From Cephalopachus bancanus (Eukaryota > Chordata > Mammalia > Primates > Tarsiidae), in NCBI GenBank assembly GCA_027257055.1, contig JAPVLO010000522.1, positions 186,001 through 250,000 of the forward strand: DNA of 64,000 nt, read 5' to 3'. Positions 1 to 10,748 of this stretch are shown one piece after another (within the stretch, counting starts at the first letter, position 1; every line of letters begins with the position of its first letter). Under the pieces are notes generated by a model that saw only the letters and a list, made by a program, of their open reading frames with translations, was not told the origin of the DNA and ran no database searches. The position numbers were made by a program, and so were the translations under genes.

Positions 1-2198
1 CATAGAAATTATGAACATGATAGACTCAATCAGAAAGTTTTGGAGTTCCTGGATAGGAGGTCAGATACACAATGTCTTGTTCTAGTGACTATGGCAAAGC
101 TGGACCCTTTGGGGGCATGGTGGGTGGGTGAGGGAATCCTGCAACATGGAGTTCAGGTGTTGAAAGCCTGCAGAGCCTGTGTCCCCATTATCATCTGCCC
201 CTAGAAGGGCACTGTTGGTCATCAGGCTGGTCAGCTGTGTCCCTAGTTCTCAACCAACCCATCACCATGGACCTGAGGCTTCAGGGTAGGCAGGACCTCC
301 AGCAGGCCTTCAGTTGAGAGTACTTTTGATCTGTGCTAGGAACCATGTCTCAATGAGTCAAGGTCTGAGAGTCAAAGGCACGTGTTATGGTTTTCATCTT
401 CCTGGTAATGTCAGGGGAAAATGTCTACCATTTCATTCTGAAGGTCTATGCAGCAAATGTACACTCAATTTGGGTATCCCATGGCAGCTTCTGTTCTTTG
501 AGAAGATGTCATCTAGATTCTTCTGAGCACAAAGGTCTGAATCAGCTTTTTGGTGTGAAATGTTGCACGGAGTTTTGCAGACCACCCGGAGCTGTAGGAG
601 TGGGGGTAAGATGAGTGGGATCCTACTCATTAGCTCGTGTCAAAGGCACACCTTAACTGTACACATAGAATCTCAGTCACACCCGAGCAGGTATTATGAC
701 CAGGCCTGGCTCTGGTGGGTGAGAGTTAAGGAGGAAGAAATTGGTCTGTGACCCCTCAGCAATCTGGGAACAATGTTACATCAAACTGGGATGGGAATTC
801 CAATTACAGACCCTGATCTTTTGTCCCAGGTAGGGTCAGGATCCTAAAGAGACAATGGCTTCAATGTCACTTGATGTTTCTCATCTCCCAGTTCTGGTTC
901 CTACCTTCTCTGGAAGGCTGGGTGCTGGCTTTGGGGGAGTGGGAGAAGCCTGACAGGGGCTGGGTCAGTGAAGTGACAGAGACAGAACTGGGAAAGGCTG
1001 TCCTGAGGGGCATTGGGAGCTAGACTTGGAGAGAGGGGCCTTCTAATGGAAAATACAGCTCTGATATTCCTGAACATTTAGACATGTTCTCCATTCTTTT
1101 CTGAAGGATCAGGACACTTCTGGCACAAGGAAAGCATCTCAACTTCATGTTTCTCGATGGGGTGAACTGACCTGCATTTTCTCTATTCTATGTGGAGCCA
1201 CAAGCCTGCCAGAGGGAGCCATGTGATCAATGTGTCCACCAGTTGATTCCACAGCCACTACCTCATCCCTCCAACAGTACCCCCCCATTGATGTGGGGGC
1301 CCTATTCCTTAAGGTGAGTCTTTCCTCTGGACTTTTCTTTCTCACTGTGAATTCTGTTGCTGATAAAGCTGCTGACATCACTTTCTTGCTTGTTCTAATA
1401 ACTGCTCTCACTGCCCCCTTCATATCCTATCCTAAAATAAAGACAGAATGTTGTACCAATTGTATTGTTTTTGCTGGCAAATGGAATTCTGTCTGTTTTA
1501 TATTAAAAGAGTTACACATGTTAAATAAAATATACTTTAATGAATACAAGGTAGATCTTCTTGGGTTTGTTTTGAAATGGGAAGTAATGGATCCTGAGTT
1601 TTAGAGGAGAGTAACAGGTGTGCCTGGTATCTTGAATCAGCATTGAAAATCTGTACCCAGGTTGCATGAAGGGAATTGCTGGAATGGTTGAGTTTGAAGT
1701 GCACCAATTGTTCTGAAACCTATATTTCGTGGAGGTGTATGTCATGGAGTGTACCTTACACCTCCCCCTTCTCTACATGCACAGAAGATATCCTAAATTG
1801 TGTGCTGAGTGGCCTATCTGACCAGACCCTTAGAAGCCCCCAGCTGTTCTGTTTCCCAGAAGCAGATGGGAAAAAGGATCTGTCTTGTGGGGTTTCAGGA
1901 CCCTATTATGACACAGTGGTTGATATGACAACACAGAGAATGTGATGGCCTGGCTGAGGAAAAACTGTCCTATCTAAAGATGCCTTTTTGATGTCTGCTG
2001 TGGGTGCCTGGGGTCAAAGGGAAGAGGCTGCAGTGAGAGGGCTAAAGGAAGGAAGCAGAGCATGCAAAGACCAGAGAAAGTAGAAGGGGTTCAACAGACC
2101 CTAAGAACAGACTGGAAGTTCCATATTACAGAAGTGGAGCCAGACTGCAGGAAGAGCCCGAGGTAATAAGTCAGAGAAAGCAACCTCATCACAGCAGG
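1..2198. other. Unrecognised intergenic or intronic sequence
   Basis: No open frame here looks like a known protein and I recognise no repeat family. Around 1080-1460 there are gene-like signals: a splice-donor-like AAGGTGAGT at 1311-1319 and an AATAAA polyadenylation hexamer at 1436-1441 on the plus strand. They could mark the decayed 3' end of an old gene or be chance. I cannot name a product. Confidence 0.4.
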
Positions 2199-2277
2199 TG
2201 GTGACTGAAGTTTAAAATGTAAGCTTAAACACATAATTTTTAAATAATAAATTCTGTTTTTTTGGTCCCCTTTCATG
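2199..2277 (+). mobile_element. Mariner 3' end fragment
   Basis: This short stretch has the block GGTGACTGAAGTTTAAA, then an A/T-rich spacer, then AAATTCTG, a T-run and a CCCC end. The same order occurs at the 3' ends of the mariner copies at 4385-4800 and 38270-38792 and, reversed, at 34570-34990. Only the terminal 80 bases or so are left. It is non-coding. Confidence 0.6.
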
Positions 2278-2397
2278 AGCTGTGAGCTAAAACACTCTTT
2301 TGGAGCTGTCTGACAGAACCTATCTCAAAGACTTGTCTTGATCTATATGCCTCAGGCATCTGAATAAAAAAAACAATTTTTAAAAGCTTGATTTGTA

Positions 2398-2515
2398 TCT
2401 TCGGTGAACAGTGCTAACTTCACAGAGTTGTGAAGATGAAAGTTAATCCATGTGTAATGCTTGGAGCAGTGATTGGTGTATCTTAAGTACTTGACACACT
2501 CCAAGGGCCTTCTCT
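2398..2515 (-). repeat. MIR-like SINE fragment
   Basis: The order of a short T/C-rich lead, CACAGAGTTGTGAAGATG, TTAATCCATGTGTAATGCTTGGAGCAGTG and a run like AGTACTTGACAC resembles the reverse strand of the ancient mammalian MIR consensus. It is strongly diverged, so the boundaries are approximate. The bases on either side (2278-2397 and 2516-3419) show nothing I recognise. Confidence 0.45.
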
Positions 2516-3419
2516 TCTTATACCTCTGGGGAAATATGGGCTCCTTGCTCTTGCTTCTAAAACCTCAGTCTCAACCTCTGCCTCACAAAAAAAATTAGTG
2601 TTGGAAACCTCTGTTCCCTAAAGGATTTAAACTTCAGGCACAGAGTACAGACCTAGTCAACTCATAATCCCCCAGAGCACCCATCACAGTGTCTACACCA
2701 AGTAGGAACAGATGGAGAAATTGTTTTTGCCTTTGCCCATGGTTCAAGAACAATAAACTGCTATTGGAAAAAATTCTCCCCTCAGATACTACACCTAGCA
2801 GAAATGACCCCAATTCTTCACTTGTGCCATGTGACTCGGCACAGCCTCCATCACACTCTGGGTGTGGTTGTGGGACCTCCCCTGGGTGCCTTGGGGCCTT
2901 CCTCTTACTCTACAGCTATCAACAGAGGACAGTGTCAGGCCGGCCTGCTGGAGGTTGCAGGACATGAGGAACCTAGCTAAGTGTCTCAGTCATGTGAGTG
3001 TGCCCAGATGGGAGCAGAAGGACTGTCCTGCAGAGTCAAGCCCAAATCAGTGCCCATCAGAGACCTCAAATGAGTCAATGCTTTTCATTCATTGAATTCT
3101 GCAGTTGCCTGCTCATCTGCAGTAATACCACAAAAGACAACTGATAGACCTAAAAATGAACATGCACTCATGAAAAGATTGCAGCTATCCTGTGAGGAAG
3201 AAGCCACAGCAGTAGAAACCATTTTACATGAGGAATTATGCTCTCTCCTTTGCATGTTTACATTCTCTTACATATGCCAGTTCTTTTTGATAATTCTCAA
3301 ATCTGTATTTTCACACTCCTTCCCACTTCTATTTACAGAGCCTAGAAGATTAATAGCCCTTAATCAAATTGCTCACTGGACATTCCCAAAATTCAATGTG
3401 GATCCCCACACTGCAGTAT

Positions 3420-3665
3420 AAGCTGCATGTGTATGGTGTGTGTATGTGCATGTGCATGTAGTATCAGGGCATTGTGCTTGTGTGATTCATTTGAAGAGGG
3501 AGGTAGGGGAAAATGACATGAAACATGTCACAGTGAGTCATATTGTTGTGGGGGTATGGGATGATTTGTGTAATATTAATGTGTAGAAATTGTGTTTACC
3601 TGATATTTTGGTAAATGTCAGGTGAACGCTTTTGTCAGTAAACAGCTGATGTGGCATTGTGGTGT

Positions 3666-3721
<56 letters not shown>

Positions 3722-4384
3722 GATGACGTGACTGGTTCTGGGTGTTGGGAGTGTCGTGGGCCATTGTGAATATGTATGGATGCATTTGAGCAGAGGTTGT
3801 ATTATGCATTTCACTGCACTGCATGTTGAATTTGTGTATATTCAGAGTAGAGAGAGTTATATATCTGCTTATGGTATCTAGGTAATAGTTTAAATGTTCA
3901 GTTAAGTCTGGGGAGAGTGGGTTTGCTGGGTGTTTGGATGTTCAAGTTGTATATATATTGTCTGGGACTATGGACCTATTCTTCCTACAGTTTCTCAAGT
4001 TGGAGGTTGGTATGCTTGTATTTAGGGCTGTGAGGTGATTATGTTTTGGAGAATGTGTAGGTATGTCATGTATTTAGGAAAAGGTGGAAATGTTTTTGCG
4101 TTGTTTGAGAACTGTTGCATTTGTCTTCAGCTTCTGAGGCTTGTTATATATGTAACTGTTTATGGCACACAGGGGATATATGTATTATTATTAGGGATTG
4201 AAGGATTGTATGATGTATTAAGAAGTACGAGGGGAGAATCCCCGAAAACAGAATAATTTTTTGGAGGGTGGGCTTCTTGTATAGGTTTCCTCCCCAGCTA
4301 AGTGTTAAGGAACCCATTGGCATCAATAAACCTGCTAGTGGTGTAGTGAGAAGATGTGTTTGGCTACAGTGATTTTTTTGGGGG
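3420..4384 (+). repeat. G/T-rich, C-poor skewed block, part 1
   Basis: The plus strand here is very rich in G and T and poor in C, with many GTGTAT, TGTGTG and GGGTG words but no clean period by eye. Several kilobase-scale minus-strand open frames rich in Thr, His, Tyr and Pro follow from this composition and are not genes. The block contains a TG microsatellite and continues after an inserted mariner fragment. Confidence 0.6.
3661..3719 (+). repeat. (TG)n microsatellite
   Basis: A nearly pure TG run of about 55 bases, with one TATG interruption near its start, lies inside the G/T-rich block. Confidence 0.95.
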
Positions 4385-4800
4385 GGATGTCTTTCAGTGC
4401 ATTTGCCTGTTTCATGATGATTGATTTATGAGTGTGCCTGCCTGTACCATGCTGAGTGTTCAACAGCATTTGACCAAAGTGGCATGACATCTGTGCCCCA
4501 CCCTCTCTATTACCTGATCTTGCCCCAGTGACTTTTATTTTTGTTCCCCTGGTTGAAAAATTCCTCAAAGGGAAGTTTTTTGCTGACATCAAGAGATGAA
4601 CGGAAAAACTGTGGAAGCACTAAATAATGAGTTCAAAAACTACTTTGGGCATTGGAAAAACATCTCAAAATTAAAAAAATAAAAAAGTGTCTTAATAGGT
4701 ATATTGTATCAAGTGGAGAGTACGTTGAGGGTGACTGAAGTTTAAACATGCAATGGTGAACACATTTTTTAATAAATAAGTTCTGTTCCCCCTCATAAAT
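4385..4800 (+). pseudogene. Mariner transposase C-terminal remnant and 3' end
   Basis: This is the C-terminal part and 3' end of a Tc1/mariner-superfamily transposase, which would cut and paste its own element. Broken plus-strand frames show a CCTGATCTTGCCCCA stretch coding Pro-Asp-Leu-Ala-Pro, the region holding the third catalytic acidic residue of the DD34D triad. A Lys-rich segment follows, then GGTGACTGAAGTTTAAAC and an A/T-rich tail ending CCCCCTCATAA. Frameshifts and stops are frequent, so it is inactive. It matches the copies at 38270-38792 and 34570-34990. It sits inside the G/T-rich block and presumably inserted there. An Hsmar2-like family is my tentative name. Confidence 0.75.
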
Positions 4801-6250
4801 GACTTTGGCTTGAATGTATTCAGTTATTGTCAGAGGGTTTGTGTGACTTCATTTTGGGGTTACATGGAGTTGGGTATATTATCGTAGGGAATGAAGATAT
4901 GTGTATATATTTAAGTGTTTATTTGATGATGGTTGGAGTGTGTGATTTTGTGTATAAGATTATAGATTGTGATTTCATTCAGGTTTTTGTGGGTGTATTA
5001 TCTTGAGGGCATGAGAGATTCTGGGCGTATAATCAGGCATCTGGTAGGGTTTATAGGGGGTTTATGTAATTGAATTTTAGGAGTTCCATTGGGCTGGGTA
5101 ATTGTGACTGTGTATTGGAGCTTCGGGAAGTCTTGTATGTATCTGGTGATTATGGGGGTGTTTCTGCGTGTATTCTGTGAGTGTACAGTGGGTGTGTATA
5201 TTCGAGCATCTGGGTACTTCAGCTTGAGTAATTGAGAGGTGTTAATGTATTCAGAAAATGGAGTATCTGTGTATTCATTCTCCAGCTGTTGGTATGTAGT
5301 GTATACTTCTAAAAAGGGAGTGTATCTGGGAGAATTTACACTAGGATGCTTCGGGGGTGACAGTGTACTGTACATGTATGGTTTACAGTGTGATAGAACT
5401 TATGGGTGCTTATTATGAGGAGTGTTTGAGGGGAGATTTTTTTTGTGAATGTGTATATTTGTCGCCTTGGTATTGTTAGGGGTGCTAGGGTATGATGATG
5501 AAATGTGTGTATACTAGTGGGTTGTGTGTTTTAGGAAATGATAGGTGGGTTGTACCTGAGGTTGCTGATGTGTATTTCTGGAGAGAGTTTGGAGGCTTTG
5601 TGTTTTGGGGCATTGGTGTTGAAACACAAAGGTATTCTGGGAATATGGAGTCCTTAGGTGTTTATGTTTTGTTTCCTAAGTCTGTGTGTTTCTTTGGTGT
5701 TATGCACACGATTGTGATTAGGGTGTATCTGGTTGTGTTATGTATTGGGAGATTGTAAGAATTGTTTGTATATGCTGTGGATGCAGCAATATGACAGGAT
5801 AATTGGGTGTATGTATTTCTAGTAAGAAGATCAAGTCTGTATGACTTCTCACGGGATATAGGATGTTGTTTATATGGGTATGTAGGTTCTGGCAACTGAT
5901 AGAGTTTGTGTGTGTGTGTGTGTGTGTATGTATTCAAGGGATGTAGTGTATATGGGGATGGATAAGTGCATAAGGGGGAAGTAAAGATTGTAGCTCATGT
6001 AATTGAGAATAGGAGGGATCAGTGATGTGTATTTTGGGGTGTGGAGTGGGTATATTTGTTAGAAGGTAAGGTGTTGTGTATTTAGGGGTTTTAAGGATGG
6101 GATGGTTTGTGTGTGTGCTTTTGTTGAGGTGAGAGTTGCATGTCCTGTGTCTTTTTTCATGTGAGGGATTGTCATGTGCATGTATCTGTGTGGGGTGAGC
6201 AACAGAGTGTGTACAGGTCACTGTGGCTGGGTAGTATATGTGTTTGGGAC
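4801..6250 (+). repeat. G/T-rich, C-poor skewed block, part 2
   Basis: The skewed composition resumes after the mariner. Sample 60-base lines hold only about one to five C residues while G and T dominate. Variants of GTGTATCTGG or ATCTGGG recur at about 5037, 5138, 5208, 5320, 5722 and 6182, suggesting a very degenerate minisatellite or a long-term mutational strand bias. The skew fades after about 6240, where sequence becomes ordinary. Confidence 0.6.
5906..5928 (+). repeat. Short (TG)n microsatellite
   Basis: About eleven TG units lie within the G/T-rich block. Confidence 0.9.
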
Positions 6251-6934
6251 TGAAAGGGAGCCTCAGGGGCTCACTGATAATTGTGAGGCTCTCTTCTATG
6301 GACTGACCCTTGTTTTGTTTGATCATGTGTGTTGCTCACACTTGTCCCAGTCACTCTGTAGGGCAGTGATTCTGCTGGAATGACTAGCGATTTTCTGCTT
6401 GCTGATAGTTGCCTGGATGGGTATGGCTACCTTAGTTTTGGTGGCAGGTTAACGTGCTTCTCACACTTGAGTAGCCTGGGACTAGGGGACAGATGCAGAA
6501 CAGAGCTGATCACCCCCAGGATTGCTTTCCTCAGTGAAGCTGCAGCTGGTGGGGGAGAGCTTTTCCTCCAGGTGTAACATAGTTCTCTCCAGAGTGTGAC
6601 AGAGGGGATGATGCAGAGTAAGGAACCTGCCAAGAAATAAACAGACCCCAAATGAGAGACTATTCTTCACTGGCCAATCTGCTGCTTTCTCCCTTTGGTG
6701 GTTCCCACTGCAGGGGGAAAGCCAAGACCCTTGATGTGGCTCCCATAGAGCCCTTCTTGGCCTGACCCTGCTGACTGGTCTCTCTGTTCACACAACTTTC
6801 CTCACAATGGGCAAAATTTGGCAACACCAGTATGCCCTTCTTTCCTTAGCCCGCACTATTCCTGCTGCACCATCATTGTGAGCTCAGCAGTCACCTTCTC
6901 CAGTTGAGAAAGGCTCATATTCTCCAAGTTTGCA
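6251..6934. other. Unannotated sequence
   Basis: Ordinary base composition. No repeat family, gene or RNA is recognised here. Confidence 0.4.
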
Positions 6935-7260
6935 AAACACCCTGTGGTGCCTGCTTCCCTCTGGCTACTGTTCTCAGAATAAAATCTAAACTCTTCACAG
7001 TACCCCTTCTCCACTTGGCCTTAGTCTTCAGCCTCTGGCACAGAGGCCTTCTCTCTGTGCCTGAAATCCTCTTGGGGCCTCTGCATTTTCTGTTCCCTCT
7101 ACCTGGAACACTGCTGTGGTCTTCCTAATCATAAGGTCTTATATGTCCCTGGCCTGTCACTCTCTTGACTGTTACCCTACTTCATATTTCTCAAATGTTG
7201 CCCTTTGTCTCTCAAAACTAAAATGGGAGTCTGATGGGAGTCCTGATCACTGTTGTATGA
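6935..7260 (-). mobile_element. L2-like LINE 3' fragment
   Basis: Phrases such as AGAATAAAATCTAAACTC, GGGGCCTCTGCATTTTCTG and TTCCCTCTACCTGGAACACTG match the reverse strand of the common mammalian L2 3' region as I recall it. The copy is old and has no usable coding frame. Boundaries are approximate. Confidence 0.55.
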
Positions 7261-8535
7261 ACACCAACTGGCAACTGTCTGACATATGGAAGACTTTAAG
7301 AAAGACCCCCCATGATTGACTGACCTACACTTTCCTCTGCTTGACAGCACCTGTGAGGTTGCTGCCTCAGCAACCCAAGCTCCAGGGAAGGAACCTCAGG
7401 GCAGAATCCAGGCCTGATTCACTGTCAAGTCATATCAATGAGAGGAGGAATTAATCCATGTGACATAGGACACACGGCACCTTGCAGAGTCCCAAATACA
7501 AAAGGTCCTCAGGAAAAACTCAATTGCTTCACATTTGAAAGTGAAATGAGGCAGGCATGAAATATGATGTAAATAGTTTGGCTGTAGATTCATAAATGTC
7601 TGGTATCCTTTCGAATGCAACATGTTTCCCATAATCTAGATGTGCATAGCCGCATTCTTTGTGTCCTGCGTCATTGAAGGAAGAGTAGACTCAAATTGCT
7701 TGCTCAGTTGTGCCGATCAGGCTCCACAGGAAAACAAAGACAAGTGATTGATGCATAACTGAATCTCACATGACAGTTACTTTTACATGAATACTTGCCA
7801 AACCTATAAAAACCCCATTAGTAGAGACCTCATTCGTTCCACTGTACACATGATGAAGCTGAGGCTCAGAGGAGCACTCTGCATGTACCAGACTATTAAT
7901 GGGATTGGCTTACTCATGAAACAAAGCCAACATTACCCTGATCAGTACACCCAGATTCTAGGCTGTGAAGGTACAAAACACTTTGTCTCACCAGTAGAAT
8001 AATACCAAATACCCCAGCAAAGATGCAGGCTTAATATCCTGCTTCCTTAATCAAAATTACCGTAGCAAATTAATCATGATTTCCTACTACGTTAAAAGGA
8101 CTAAAAATGTGAATTCATGTGTACAACTCCTTTAAAGTAGCACGGATGGTCCAAAGTGCCTCAATGATGTTCCCTAATCATTATTATGTTGGAATACTTT
8201 TATAACACTGCAATACTTAGAGAATACCAAATAGAATCTGTTAGGTCAGTTCTCTGGGTAAGGATGGTGGACTTAAGGAGCCCAGAAGGATAGAAGATGG
8301 GAAGTAGGGAAGAAGTCAATATGTGCAGTCATGAGAAGGTGCCATGGCATAGGTTCAAACATTAGTGAGGAGGTAGTGAAAATAAGATTGTAATAAGTAA
8401 AGGATACATAATGTAGCTTCTACCTGAACAACTCATGAAGATTGCAAAAGTATCAAATTATTAGACAGAAAGATAGGTTAAATAAAGAACCCAGAAATAG
8501 GTCAAACAATGCAACAATAATATGATAGATATAGG
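7261..8535. other. Unannotated sequence with a possible MIR remnant
   Basis: Nothing is firmly recognised. A short stretch at about 7825-7880 (CACTGTACACATGATGAAG followed by CTGAGGCTCAGAGGA) resembles the MIR core, but too little is left to define an element. Confidence 0.35.
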
Positions 8536-8820
8536 CCAGGTTGCTGGCTCTGCCTATAATCCCAGCACATTGGGAGTCCGAGGTAAGTGGATTGCCTGAA
8601 CCCGTGGGTTTGAGACCAACCCTTGGCAACTTGGAAGACATCATATCTACAATAAATCCAAAATTACCCAAGAATGGTAGCTCTTGCCCGTAGTTCTGGC
8701 TACCTGGAAGGCTGATGTGGAAGGATCACGGGAGCCCAGCAGGTCGATTCTGGGGTGGTCATGAGTGTGCCGCTGTACTCCAGTCTGAGCGACAGAGTGA
8801 GATTCCAACTAAAAAAAAAA
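8536..8820 (+). mobile_element. Alu element, diverged
   Basis: A dimeric 7SL-derived SINE: a degraded GGCCAGG start, CCTATAATCCCAGCACATTGG of the left arm, a mid A-rich linker, GGTAGCTCTTGCCCGTAG of the right arm, and GACAGAGTGAGATTCCAAC before a 10-A tail. The left arm has the GGGTTTGAGACC form also seen in the young copies at 42731 and 51184, unlike the usual human form. Alu is transcribed by RNA polymerase III and moved by L1 proteins. Flanking ATAGATATA and GTAGCTATA could be a decayed TSD. Confidence 0.85.
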
Positions 8821-8869
8821 TGGTAGCTATAAACCTCCTATGAGAAGGCAATTTAGATTTATGGTGTTG

Positions 8870-9410
8870 AAGTTTTGTTTTTTCAATCAATTTAGGTTCA
8901 TAGAAAATTGAACAGAAATACATACTTCCCAATAACTGTCACCACCCTCCCTCCACAGTTTCCCCTGTTATTGGCATCTTACATTAGAGTGGCACATTTG
9001 TTAAAATTGATGAGTTAATGTTTATAAGTTGTTATTAACCAATGCTCATAGCTTTCATTAGTGTTCACTCATTGTGTTATGCTTCCTATGTTTTTAAAAA
9101 ATGTATTATGGCAACTATTGTATTTCTACATTACCATGCAGAACATCTTCCCTGCCTGCCCAAATATCTTGTGTACTACTTACTCATCCTTTCTCTCTCT
9201 GTCCCCAAATTCCTGGCAACCACTGATCCTCCTACTGTCTCCTTAGATTTTTTTTTTTTAACAGTTTCATATAGTTGGGAATCATACAGCATGTGGCCTT
9301 TTCAAATTGTCTTATTTCACTTAGTAATATAAATTTAGAGCTCCTTCATGTCTCTTCCTATTAGATTTACTCTTTAATTGTATTTTTAATAGAATATGGT
9401 AAATAAGGGT
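8870..9410 (-). mobile_element. Old L1M 3' UTR fragment
   Basis: The reverse strand resembles the 3' UTR of ancient mammalian L1M families: TTAGGTTCATAGAAAATTG, ACTGTCACCACCCTCCCTCC, GTGGCACATTTGTTAAAATT and CATGTGGCCTTTTCAAATTG appear in the expected order. No coding frame remains. The following 9411-9835 shows nothing recognised. Confidence 0.6.
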
Positions 9411-9839
9411 CATCATCAAATTATCTCTTTTCTAGCATTACACTATACTCTCTTTATTCAATAAACCAACTCATGTAGTGCAAGATAAATTACAGTTGAA
9501 CAAAATGGAAATCATTTGCAAAAACCTATTGACACAAAAACATGCAAACACCCAAGATGCATTGTCTCAGACATTCTGCTACAGTTCCAATGTCCCCCTC
9601 AGGCTCTTCCACATCCAACACTTCTACATATGGGGATCCGTTGTCCCACTATAGCTACAGGGTGGGGCACTCTGCTCCAGTTAGGACATTAACTTGAACA
9701 ACCCGCTAGTAACAGGTGCCTTGCTGGATTTAATGTTTATTTCTGTGAATTAAGCTTGCTTTTTCTTTAAAGATGAGATTCATATTAAAATGTGTAATGA
9801 TATTATAGTAGTTGACTACATGTAACTTGTGGATACATT

Positions 9840-10240
9840 TTATATATTATTTAACTTATTTATTGAAGTAAAAGTCAAAAAACAAAATTAACCCCTTTAC
9901 TATGTACAATTTAGTGTCATTTGGTACATTCACAAAGTTGTATAATCATTATCTCTGTTTGTGTAATAAATAATCGTGTTACCTCAAAGAGAAATCCCTC
10001 ATGCATTCTACCATTTCCCCAACCACTTGACAACCAACATTCTCCTTTCTGTCTTTGCAGATTTAACTATTTTAGATATTTCACATAAATGGAATCATAT
10101 AATATGTGACTATCTATGTTTGTTTCTTTCTCTTAATGTTTTCAAGGCTCATACAGGTAGTAGCATGTATAAGTATGTATTTCTTTTCATGTCTGAATAA
10201 TATTTCAACATATGAACATAAATATAGTTTATCTGCCCTT
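9840..10240 (-). mobile_element. Second old L1M 3' fragment
   Basis: A separate L1M 3' end: phrases like TACAATTTAGTGTCATTTGG, TCACAAAGTTGTATAATCAT and ATGTCTGAATAATATTTCA match reverse-strand L1M 3' UTR and the end of ORF2. A repeated 3' end so close to the fragment at 8870-9410 means two independent insertions. Bases 10241-10346 are unrecognised. Confidence 0.6.
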
Positions 10241-10346
10241 TACAACTCCCTGTCATCTTTTATGATACCATTGTCACCAATTACATCTTTACTCATTGTG
10301 TGCTAATTAATATAGCTTTGTCATTATTGTTGTATACATTTATCTT

Positions 10347-10361
10347 TTAAATTACATTTTT
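10347..10361 (+). repeat. Target site duplication, 3' side of L1 copy 1
   Basis: TTAAATTACATTTTT here is repeated at 16811-16825 on the other side of the L1. On the minus strand the site begins inside a T/A-rich sequence typical of L1 endonuclease targets. The T-run merges with the L1 poly-A tail. Confidence 0.9.
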
Positions 10362-10748
10362 TTTGGCATAATGGCTTTTTATTTGCTTTTCATGATTTTT
10401 TATTATGGTTTGTGGGGTACAGTTAAGGGTTAGGTGTACAATTACGTTTCATTCAGGCACCCTGTTGATAAGAGGTGTTTTCCCAGCCCCAGAGAGATAT
10501 TTGCTACGGTTAATCCCACTCCCCTCCCCCCCATAGTCTCCCAGTACTGTCAGTCATTTTCTTATAGTATTACATTGGATGTTCAAAGTCCATTATATGA
10601 GTGAGAACATGTGATATTCTGATCTTTGTTTCTGTGAGAGGTCACTCAGTATTATAGACTCTATTTCCATCCAGGTTGCTGTGAAATTCATGATTTTGTT
10701 CTTTTTTATGGCTGCGTAGTATTCCATTGTGTATATGTACCACATTTT

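Noticed and set aside
3618..3824. Poly-(Thr-His) frame
   Set aside because: Translation of the TG microsatellite.
4998..6326. Long minus-strand open frames rich in Thr, Pro, His and Tyr (4998-5375, 5662-5937, 5934-6326)
   Set aside because: They follow from the C/A-rich minus strand of the G/T-skewed block, which lacks G on that strand and so has few stops. No domain or start context supports a gene.
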